From: Nocardiopsis sp. JB363
Lineage (GTDB): Bacteria; Actinomycetota; Actinomycetes; Streptosporangiales; Streptosporangiaceae
Direction of reading: 5' to 3'
Assembly: GCF_900143625.1 (NCBI RefSeq)
Contig: NZ_FRFF01000102.1
Coordinates: 1-64,000 of the forward strand
DNA: 64,000 bases
Positions 53,894 through 60,319 of the stretch are shown in pieces. The notes beneath the pieces were generated by a model, which saw only the letters and a list, made by a program, of their open reading frames with translations, was not told where the DNA came from and did not search any database. Numbering within the stretch: the stretch's first letter is position 1; each line of letters opens with the position of its first letter. The position numbers were made by a program, and so were the translations under genes.

Positions 53894-55135
53894 TCACCAG
53901 GGGCGGTCGGTGGGTTCGATGGGTAGGGAGGCCATGTACTGAAGCAGGGTGTCGGCGTCTGGATGCCCGAGGCTGGCCAGGAGTGTGTGCGCCCGCAGTA
54001 GATGGGTGCGGCACCGGGCGGGATCGTCGGCGTGGAGTTGGGCGCGCAACACTTCGACCGCGGCGTGGGGTGCTCGGTCCGGGTATGCGATCAAGAGCAG
54101 GTCGGCGCGTTGCAGGGCGTGCGCGGCCCTGATCGGGTCCCCCGCGACCAGGTGGGTTCGTGTCAGGCCCAAGAGGGCGTAGGCCTGCGCAACAAAGCCG
54201 GTGCCTTCGAGTGCGGTGGTGAACCAGGTTCGCGCCTCATCCAGGTGGTTCTCGTCGAGGGCGGCCTGGCCCAACCACACCTGGGCTCGTGCGCTCAGCC
54301 GAGTGGCGAGGCAGCTCTGCTCTGAGGTGAGGGCCAGGGAACGTTCCAGCAGATGTCGGGCGTGCCGGGTGTGACCGCGTCGTACCTGCAGGGCGGCGTA
54401 GTCGATGAGGGTTTGTGCCAGGCCACCGGTGTGCTCGGTCTGCTCCCACAGGGTGAGGGCCTCTTCGAAGGCGGCCGCGGCATGGTCGGTAGGGCCCAAT
54501 TGGCCCTCCAACAATGCTTTGCTCGACTGGGCCACCGCCTGGCCCACAGGGTCCTGGGAGACTTCAGCGGCGTGATGGGCGGCGGACAGTGTGCGGTGCC
54601 ACAGGGTGTGGGTGCGATGCGACCGTAGGAACGGCAGGATCGCTTCATGTAGTTGCCACACCAACCGGTGCTGGTCCAGGCCTTGCGCAGTCAACAAGGC
54701 AGCGACCAGGGCGCCCTCCTCAGCGGTGAACCATTCCATGGCCTGGAGCGGGCTGTAGTGGGCAACGTCCGCGGACCCGTCCCGCACTGGGGTATGCCAG
54801 TAGTGGGGGGCCAGGGCGTGGGATGCGACCGTGGCGGTGCGCAAATACCAGGTCAAGATCCTGCCCATCGCCGCCATGGTGTCCGGTGTGTGCTCGTCCT
54901 CGATGTGGAAGGCGTGGGTGCGCCAGAGGTCAGTCTGCTTCCAGCCCCGCTCGGTGCGGGTGAGCATGTCGGCCTCGACCAGGTCGTAGAGACTGTGGCG
55001 CACCTCGATGTAGGGGCGGTCGGCCAGAGCCTGGGCCGCGGCCAAGGTCACCTCCTCCCCAGGGGCCAAGGCCAGGAGCTGGTGCAGGGCACGGGTTGTG
55101 GGGTCGAGCCTGCCGTAGGAGGCGTTAGCGCCCAT
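53894..55135 (-). CDS. AfsR-like TPR protein without ATPase domain
   Basis: This 413-residue protein resembles the C-terminal half of AfsR/SARP- and NB-ARC-type regulators. The first 75 residues form a winged-helix-like segment (LHQLLALAPGEEVTLAAAQA, IEVRHSLYDLVEADMLTRTE) that normally follows NB-ARC; then comes a linker and at least six tetratricopeptide-like helical repeats (about 165-400). No P-loop is present. It probably works as a protein-interaction or regulatory module. ATG 55135 lies inside the end of the 39-codon peptide gene, with AGGAG five bases upstream. Confidence 0.75.
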   Translation of the reverse strand: MGANASYGRLDPTTRALHQLLALAPGEEVTLAAAQALADRPYIEVRHSLYDLVEADMLTRTERGWKQTDLWRTHAFHIEDEHTPDTMAAMGRILTWYLRTATVASHALAPHYWHTPVRDGSADVAHYSPLQAMEWFTAEEGALVAALLTAQGLDQHRLVWQLHEAILPFLRSHRTHTLWHRTLSAAHHAAEVSQDPVGQAVAQSSKALLEGQLGPTDHAAAAFEEALTLWEQTEHTGGLAQTLIDYAALQVRRGHTRHARHLLERSLALTSEQSCLATRLSARAQVWLGQAALDENHLDEARTWFTTALEGTGFVAQAYALLGLTRTHLVAGDPIRAAHALQRADLLLIAYPDRAPHAAVEVLRAQLHADDPARCRTHLLRAHTLLASLGHPDADTLLQYMASLPIEPTDRPW

Positions 55136-55244
55136 CACTCTCCTGTCCGAGGCGTGGTGAGTTGGCGCTCGTGGTGATGTCGAACCCGGTGCTGTTCACT
55201 TCCACCGTCTCGACCTGATGGGGGCGCAATACCAGATCTGCCAC
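55125..55244 (-). CDS. 39-residue peptide, coupled on both sides
   Basis: Starting at GTG 55244, which overlaps the TAG stop of the XRE regulator by one base and has GGAGG six bases upstream, a 39-codon frame ends at TAA 55125, overlapping the TPR gene by 11 bp. The N-terminal half reads MADLVLRPHQVETVEV and the C-terminal half is hydrophilic with many Ser, Thr, Asn and Gly, including NSTGFDITTSANSP. It has no membrane segment and no cysteine. The start, ribosome binding site and double overlap argue for translation. A precursor peptide is possible: an ABC exporter and methyltransferase are near. No family recognised. Confidence 0.6.
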   Translation of the reverse strand: MADLVLRPHQVETVEVNSTGFDITTSANSPRLGQESDGR

Positions 55245-56374
55245 TACGCACCTCCGGGCCGGTCGAGGCCAGGCCGCCCAGGCAGACGGAGGGTGGCCGT
55301 GGTTGTGGCGGACAGGCGGGTGTGGGCGTCATCGAGCAGAGCCAGGGTGGCGCTCTCCTCCTCGGCCTGTCCCCAAAGACGAATGAAGACGTCGTGGTGG
55401 CCGAACGCTCCCCCGGTATGGATGGTTCGGGCACGTGGGTGGTAGAGCACCGTGTCCAGGCCGGGCACACTGCACAGCTCGAACGCACTGTCGAGGGGAT
55501 AGTGGCCGCTCTCCCACGCCAGCACCCGCAAGCGACCCTGCGCGGCCAGCCCACGAAGGACGCTGATCTGGTCGGCCATGACTTGGGGGCCACCGACGGG
55601 GCGACGGATGACGGTCTCGTCCACGACGTAGCGCTGCTCGACTCCGCGTTGTCGTGCACGGCGCTGGGCGGCCGAACACACCGCGACCGCCATCTGCGGT
55701 TCAACACCCATGGCGTCGGCGATGACGCGTGTGTAGTCGGCGGTGCGCAGCAGTTCGGGCACCAGGGCCTCAGCCCATCCGTGCACTCGCTGGGCGTCCG
55801 CGCGTACCCCTAACGCGGTGCGCTCATCTTCAGCGGACACGCGCAGATTCTGGTGTTCCCACCATGGGGGGAGGTCGCTGTCCTGCCACAGGGCGAACAG
55901 CTCCCCACGCACCGAAGATGATGCGTCGTAGAGCTGGCACAGCTTGCCCAGCAGGCTCACCCCTATCAGAGGTGTCTGAGGGTTCTCCACACGAGACAGG
56001 GTGCTGTAGGCGACCTCCGCTCGCCGGGCAGCTTGGGACTGGGTGAGCCCCGCCTGGACACGCAGCTCCCGTATCCGCCGGGCGAATACATGCCGAAGCA
56101 CGATGGGAGAAGGAGCCGAGACGGCGCACGGCTGGGTGGTTGCGGCGGGGCTGAGCCGGCCTCGAACCGAGTGGGTCGGTCGTCGGCCCGGCGGACGCAT
56201 GCGTGTTCCCGCGCGACGTAGTTTGTCCTCCACCTTGGCGCGTGAGGTGCCGGTGGCTGTGATCAGCTCGGCGACGGTCGCACCACCGTGTTCGTAGACC
56301 ACACGTAGATCCGCGGCCGGGCTGTCAGGACACAAATCAGCCAAGGTAGGAAAGGTAGGAGCGTTCACGGTCAC
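55244..56374 (-). CDS. XRE-family regulator with DUF5753
   Basis: A 376-residue regulator. The central XRE helix-turn-helix is clear (IRELRVQAGLTQSQAARRAE then STLSRVENP, about residues 100-140), followed by a DUF5753 domain (about 190-365). Unusually, about 90 residues precede the HTH and contain a second HTH-like segment (GGATVAELITATGTSRAKVE). Related regulators often pair with a small DUF397 protein; here a 39-residue peptide takes that place. The GTG start overlaps the methyltransferase stop (GTGA), and a second GTG is two codons downstream. Confidence 0.85.
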   Translation of the reverse strand: MTVNAPTFPTLADLCPDSPAADLRVVYEHGGATVAELITATGTSRAKVEDKLRRAGTRMRPPGRRPTHSVRGRLSPAATTQPCAVSAPSPIVLRHVFARRIRELRVQAGLTQSQAARRAEVAYSTLSRVENPQTPLIGVSLLGKLCQLYDASSSVRGELFALWQDSDLPPWWEHQNLRVSAEDERTALGVRADAQRVHGWAEALVPELLRTADYTRVIADAMGVEPQMAVAVCSAAQRRARQRGVEQRYVVDETVIRRPVGGPQVMADQISVLRGLAAQGRLRVLAWESGHYPLDSAFELCSVPGLDTVLYHPRARTIHTGGAFGHHDVFIRLWGQAEEESATLALLDDAHTRLSATTTATLRLPGRPGLDRPGGA

Positions 56375-57147
56375 CGCTGGCCTCCGATCCGAGCCAGGGC
56401 ACAGAGCACATCGGTGCCAGGGGTGGGCTCATGAGGGAGGGGCCAGTGCTCCACCGGCGTGGGGCCCTGGTGCGGGTGTAGACCGGCGTGTTTCAGCAGC
56501 GCGAGCAGATCCTGCGCTGAGCGGGCGTACACGTGCCGGCCGGTGGCGTGGCTGAGCTGCCCCGGTGCTGGACCCCACCCGCTCAGGTGGGAGAGCGCAA
56601 CCAGACTTAAGGGGTGGGTGAAGAGGCCCCCGATCAGGCCCAGGGTGTGGGTGACCTGGGCATCATCCATCCACCCCAAGACCCAACCCAACAGGACCAG
56701 GGTGGGCCGGTCAGGGTCGATACCGCACTCGGCCAGCGCGTGATGGAGCTGATCGGCAACGGTGATGTCGGCCAACGCCGCCCCTCCACGGAAAGAGGGA
56801 AGCCCGCGGCGGGCCCGGACCACCTCAGGATCCACGTCCACGTAGGCACACCGGCGCACCCCTGCCGCAAAGGCGTGCTCATGGGTCTCGACCAGGACGG
56901 GGCCAGGGGCACCGACCCGAGTCGGCATCCCACAGCCCAGATCCACAACCTGCTCCACGCCCCAAGGACGCAGATGGCGCACAAGCGCCCCGACCCACTC
57001 CCGCCCCTTCCAGGTCAGCCCCCACATCCGAGGGGCCACGTGCTGCAACGCCTGAGCGTGCTGCAAGGCCTCCGGGGAAGCGTCCGCGCCCAGCAGCGCA
57101 GCCTGCAGGTCAGCCATGGTGCATGTAGTTGCACGGGTCGTGTTCAT
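56371..57147 (-). CDS. SAM-dependent methyltransferase, DUF574-like
   Basis: A 258-residue class I methyltransferase-like protein. The SAM-binding motif is VEQVVDLGCGMPTR (about residue 63), with a following acidic strand RRCAYVDVDPEVVRARR and VLLGWVLGWM. The general plan resembles DUF574 proteins common in Streptomyces, often next to XRE/DUF5753 regulators. The methylated substrate is unknown. ATG 57147 overlaps the stop codon of the preceding 58-residue gene. Confidence 0.8.
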   Translation of the reverse strand: MNTTRATTCTMADLQAALLGADASPEALQHAQALQHVAPRMWGLTWKGREWVGALVRHLRPWGVEQVVDLGCGMPTRVGAPGPVLVETHEHAFAAGVRRCAYVDVDPEVVRARRGLPSFRGGAALADITVADQLHHALAECGIDPDRPTLVLLGWVLGWMDDAQVTHTLGLIGGLFTHPLSLVALSHLSGWGPAPGQLSHATGRHVYARSAQDLLALLKHAGLHPHQGPTPVEHWPLPHEPTPGTDVLCALARIGGQR

Positions 57148-57320
57148 CGGTGCGCTCCTTGCCGGTAGGTGACAAGACCCCAGAGCGTGCGCGGATCGCG
57201 GATGCGTTCGGAGCAGCTCATCGGGGTCCGGGCAGAGCCGCGCGGTGACTGGGTGTGGGGTTGGTGGGCCCCCGCGCGGCGGTCTGAGGGGTGGAAGGCA
57301 GGGCAGGGCGGGTGGCTCAT
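57144..57320 (-). CDS. 58-residue small protein
   Basis: Unrecognised. It begins at ATG 57320, four bases behind GGAGGG, overlapping the stop of the gene before it, and its own TGA overlaps the methyltransferase ATG; this supports translation. The sequence is polar with a histidine/proline-rich N-terminus, and the C-terminal half contains MSCSERIRDPRTLWGLVTYR. Two cysteines are present. Confidence 0.55.
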   Translation of the reverse strand: MSHPPCPAFHPSDRRAGAHQPHTQSPRGSARTPMSCSERIRDPRTLWGLVTYRQGAHR

Positions 57321-57613
57321 GAGACCCTCCGTCCTTGGACGAGCCGGTGGCGAGAGCGGTCGGCTTGCTCGGTCAGGAGCTCCGAGGCCGCTCGCAGGAG
57401 ATCCTGCGGGTCTTGGTAGGGGCCAAGAGGAGTGTGGGTATCGGTGAGCACCCACCACCTTCGGTCACGGTCTTCGCTCAGTTCGACGCTGCGACCGAAC
57501 CGGCAGGCCCAGAACCGCCCGCGTTCACGGCGCAGGCTCACTCCGCTGATGCGGGCAGCGTCGGCCAATGGGTGAGTGGGACGTCCGCGGTGAGGGAGGT
57601 TGAACCCGGCCAT
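57317..57613 (-). CDS. 98-residue small protein
   Basis: Unrecognised basic protein. Aromatic and arginine-rich strands (RFWACRFGRSVELSEDRDRRWWVLTDTH) suggest a small beta fold, followed by a helix (QDPQDLLRAASELLTEQA). ATG 57613 is the first gene after the 318-bp noncoding region and heads the coupled run 57613 to 55125. Confidence 0.6.
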   Translation of the reverse strand: MAGFNLPHRGRPTHPLADAARISGVSLRRERGRFWACRFGRSVELSEDRDRRWWVLTDTHTPLGPYQDPQDLLRAASELLTEQADRSRHRLVQGRRVS

Positions 57614-57931
57614 CAGCCCTCACCCGCCGACCGGTGCGCGTGGGCCATTGTGGGGGCGTCGCTGCTAAGGGAGAGGAGGGTGCGCAGAAGGGCATCCAGG
57701 GCGGCGTCTTTTGTGATAACGATCCGCTTTCCGATGTTGGTCTGGTCGTTGATGTGGCGGTGGCTGGTGAGGGTCCTGCTTGTGTGTTGGGGTACCGGAT
57801 CACCGCAATCCGGTACCCCAACCGGCCCTCAGCAGGTGACGGTCCTGTGAGGGCCCAGGGGGCGCCGCTCATCGCCCGGTGCCGTCGCCGGGGTGGGGCA
57901 GCTCAGCCCTGTCTCGAAGCACCGCACCGGT
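57614..57931. other. Noncoding region between two subclusters
   Basis: 318 bp. A minus-strand frame (about 57617..57780) encodes plausible sequence (RIVITKDAALDALLRTLLSL) ending in TGATG at the next gene, but it has no ATG, GTG or TTG start, so it is not called. The perfect hairpin 57784..57820 is the main feature. Confidence 0.5.
57784..57820. repeat. 15-bp perfect stem, seven-base loop
   Basis: GTTGGGGTACCGGAT and ATCCGGTACCCCAAC are exact inverse copies. It may end transcription from 57932..58336, but neither strand has a U-tract, so an operator or recombination site is also possible. Confidence 0.8.
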
Positions 57932-58336
57932 TCAGGTGCGGTGATCTTGGATCGGGGAGTGCTCATAGGCGCGGTGGAGGTGGTGCTCCGCCAGCAGCAG
58001 CGCCGCGACGGGCCAGAGCACGAGGAAGAGCACTGTCCCATCCAGGTCGGTAAGCCGTTGGCGCTCCAGGCTGTGGAACTGCGTGCATTTCGTACAGGTC
58101 TGGCGCTGTGGGAGGGATGTGGTGTACCAGTACAGGCAGATCCGGGTGAGCAGGCCCCCGGCCAGGTAGCACAGCACCATCACGGTCGCTCCGATGACCA
58201 TGCCCAGGAGCAACCCGTGCAGGGGGGACGGTGCGCTTTGGGAACCCAGCATCAAGAGGGCCAGGAGGAACGCCCCTGTCCCCAGAAGAAGGCCTTCTGC
58301 GGGCAGCCGCATGCTCATCTTGATCTCCAACTTCAT
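57932..58336 (-). CDS. Membrane protein with three hydrophobic segments
   Basis: A 134-residue unrecognised membrane protein: segments at about residues 12-31, 42-67 and 101-114, a TCTKCTQFHSL stretch with a CxxC pair between the second and third, and a histidine-rich end (AEHHLHRAYEH). ATG 58336 overlaps the stop of the preceding gene (ATGA). Confidence 0.65.
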   Translation of the reverse strand: MKLEIKMSMRLPAEGLLLGTGAFLLALLMLGSQSAPSPLHGLLLGMVIGATVMVLCYLAGGLLTRICLYWYTTSLPQRQTCTKCTQFHSLERQRLTDLDGTVLFLVLWPVAALLLAEHHLHRAYEHSPIQDHRT

Positions 58337-58650
58337 GACTGGCCCCCGACAGCGGGAGGTGTGGGGGTGGACCGGTGATGAGCCACCGGCGGGGCGTGCA
58401 GATGCGACTCATAGGTGTACAGACGCTCTCGCAGCTGCTGGACACGGCGCGCGAAAAGCGGGCGGACCAGGGCCGGCCCCAGGTAGAACGCGTACAGGCC
58501 CCGCCGGGACAGCGACCAGTACACCCACCACGCGGGGAATTCGGTGTTGAGGTAGTCGGCGTGGTCGCGGTCGGTGGCGTCCTCATACCGGTGCCTCTCA
58601 CCGCCGGGTCGTTGGTCCGGTGTGCCGCGCTCACGTGGGTGCACCGGCAT
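58333..58650 (-). CDS. 105-residue hypothetical protein
   Basis: Unrecognised. The N-terminal third is charged; a central aromatic stretch (FPAWWVYWSLSRRGLYAFYL) may be membrane-associated, followed by a helix with RPLFARRVQQLRERLYTY. ATG 58650 overlaps the end of the WhiB-like gene by 20 bp; a ribosome binding site is weak, so the start is uncertain. It is coupled to the next gene through ATGA. Confidence 0.55.
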   Translation of the reverse strand: MPVHPRERGTPDQRPGGERHRYEDATDRDHADYLNTEFPAWWVYWSLSRRGLYAFYLGPALVRPLFARRVQQLRERLYTYESHLHAPPVAHHRSTPTPPAVGGQS

Positions 58651-59164
58651 AGGCCATCTCGGCGGGTGTAGGCGGTGGTGTGGGGGTTGAGGTCTGTTGC
58701 GGCCCGGTGGCCAGGAGCCGCAGACGGGTGAGTAGCGCCAGTTCCTCCCACTGCTCGCGTGCTTGGTCGACCAGGGCGGGCCGGTGGGGGGTGGACGTTT
58801 TTTCGTCCTGGTGTGCCTTGTGCCAGGCCTGGAGCGGTTCCAGGATGTGTGTGTTTTCCACCAGGCTGGGCAGAGCCCACTCCCACGCACCGGCCCGGGC
58901 CAGGAGCGGCCCCCAGTGGGTGATGTCGGGGAGCGCTGCGCGCAGTCGTGCCCGTTCGGCACCGGTGGTGGCCCCGGCCACCCCGTACTCCGTCTGCTGG
59001 TCCATGGCGTGGGTCAGGCAGCCGGTACGGACCGGGCAGGGCTGGCACCACACCCAGACGGTGCGCATCTGGTCGGTGGTGCTCCCTTCGAAGAAGGTCC
59101 GGTCCGCCTCGCGGGGGGTGAGTCGGGCACAGGCGGCCCGGTCCTGGCCAAGGTGGGTGTTCAT
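58631..59164 (-). CDS. WhiB-like protein with altered turn motif and long tail
   Basis: A 177-residue WhiB-family protein. The four cluster cysteines are C12, C40, C43 and C49 (WCQPCPVRTGC), so a [4Fe-4S] cluster can bind. The usual G[VI]WGG turn is replaced by YGVAGATTGAER, and an extra C-terminal domain of about 90 residues follows (WKHAHQDEK-like helices), making it longer than common WhiB proteins. Its ATG overlaps the stop of the first WhiB gene (ATGA). It probably acts as a transcription factor or partner. Confidence 0.85.
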   Translation of the reverse strand: MNTHLGQDRAACARLTPREADRTFFEGSTTDQMRTVWVWCQPCPVRTGCLTHAMDQQTEYGVAGATTGAERARLRAALPDITHWGPLLARAGAWEWALPSLVENTHILEPLQAWHKAHQDEKTSTPHRPALVDQAREQWEELALLTRLRLLATGPQQTSTPTPPPTPAEMAYAGAPT

Positions 59165-59466
59165 CGGGCGGCCCCTGCCAGGACTTCACGGTCGTGGGCG
59201 TGCTTGGCCTCGCGCAGCAGGTGTTTCCAATCGGTGACGTCGCGGCGGCGGCGCAGCAGGGCGCGGCGTTCGCGTTCGGTCATCCCACCCCAGACCCCGA
59301 ACTCGATCCGGCGTTGCAGGGCCTCGGCCAGGCACGCGGTGCGGATCGGGCAGTGCGTGCACAACGTTTTGGCCTGGTGCTGTGCTTGGCCGGGCACGAA
59401 CATCCGATCCGGGTCTCGCCGGCATAGAGCGTGGGCGGTGAAGAGTTCGAGGAAGACGGTGGCCAT
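59161..59466 (-). CDS. WhiB-like transcription factor
   Basis: A 101-residue canonical Wbl protein: cysteines 15, 36, 39 and 45 (LCTHCPIRTAC), the EFGVWGGMTERERR turn, and a basic C-terminus (LLRRRRDVTDWK) for DNA contact. Wbl proteins use an Fe-S cluster and bind sigma factors to control transcription. ATG 59466 has GGAGAG behind it. The two WhiB genes are coupled. Confidence 0.92.
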   Translation of the reverse strand: MATVFLELFTAHALCRRDPDRMFVPGQAQHQAKTLCTHCPIRTACLAEALQRRIEFGVWGGMTERERRALLRRRRDVTDWKHLLREAKHAHDREVLAGAAR

Positions 59467-59591
59467 GTGCTCTCCAAAAGGGGGTCCAGGTGAGCGGGAA
59501 CAGGAAGAAAGGGGGGCATCCTGTGAGGGAGTCGGATCAGTGCCCACCGGGAGTGGGGTGGGCTCATGGCCCGGCACAGGACACCCCGGGA

Positions 59592-59632
59592 GAGGGCGGT
59601 GGCGCTGTGTGGCGCACAGCGCCACCGCCCTC
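59592..59632. terminator. 18-bp stem hairpin before the WhiB genes
   Basis: GAGGGCGGTGGCGCTGTG and CACAGCGCCACCGCCCTC are perfect inverse copies with a five-base loop. It lies ten bases past the stop codon of the DUF5753 gene on the minus strand and is a probable terminator lacking a U-tract, as is common in high-GC actinobacteria. Confidence 0.8.
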
Positions 59633-59641
59633 GGGTCCAGA

Positions 59642-60202
59642 TCAGCCCGGGTAGGGCGGGGAGAGCTGCCACAAGTGGGCGAAGCGCTCACGGGCGACCA
59701 GCGCCCCCTCCAGCGGGGGCCGGGGGCCCTCGGGTCCGGTGGTGCAGGCGGAGCCGTCGGGGTAGAGGCTGAAGCCGCCGAGCCCACCGGCGCCGCGGTG
59801 GTGCTCGGCTGCGGGCAGGACCCGCAGGCGCACATGGGCCAGGGCACCCAGGTCGGCGAGTTGGGCCCACTGCTGCGCCATGATCTGGTTCGTGGCACCG
59901 GCGGGAGGGTGTTCATAGCCGGTGCGGGTGAGCACCGCCTCGTAGCGGGCGGGGATGTGCCGTTGGGCGGCCACTTGGGAGACCCGCATCATCCGCACGT
60001 CGACGAGCTGTTCGACCATGTCCTGGGGCAGGGCGTGGGAGCGCAGCACACAGCGCGCGTAGTCGGCGGTTTGCAGTAGGGGTGGCACCCCGTGGGGGCA
60101 CCACACCTGGGCGCCGTGCACCTCGCGCGCGGCCTGGCCGCGTTCCTGGTGCAGCAGGTCCACGGTCGAGCCTGGGGCCAGGCCCCTCACGCTGTCGCTC
60201 AT
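59642..60202 (-). CDS. DUF5753-only protein lacking a helix-turn-helix
   Basis: A 186-residue protein that starts directly in the DUF5753 region: VWCPHGVPPLLQTADYARCV, a run of helices, TRTGYEHPPAGAT, then VRLRVLPAAEHHRGAGGLGGFSLYPDGS and a C-terminal helix. In the normal family an XRE helix-turn-helix of about 90 residues comes first; only 117 bp separate this gene from the PKS stop, and no HTH is encoded there. It could sequester or sense a ligand, or modulate the XRE regulator at 55244..56374. Confidence 0.8.
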   Translation of the reverse strand: MSDSVRGLAPGSTVDLLHQERGQAAREVHGAQVWCPHGVPPLLQTADYARCVLRSHALPQDMVEQLVDVRMMRVSQVAAQRHIPARYEAVLTRTGYEHPPAGATNQIMAQQWAQLADLGALAHVRLRVLPAAEHHRGAGGLGGFSLYPDGSACTTGPEGPRPPLEGALVARERFAHLWQLSPPYPG

Positions 60203-60319
60203 CGCCTCGGGCTTTCTCATCAAAAGTGGATGTGGGACCCGGCCCGGGGGCGTGGCGTGCCTCCGGGCCGGGGTGGGGCGCCGTGGGAGAGGAGAGAGGG
60301 GGCGGCGCCCCGGGGAAGG

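Noticed and set aside
57617..57780. Minus-strand frame ending in TGATG at the 98-residue gene
   Set aside because: The sequence looks protein-like and the overlap is typical, but there is no ATG, GTG or TTG start after the upstream stop codon.
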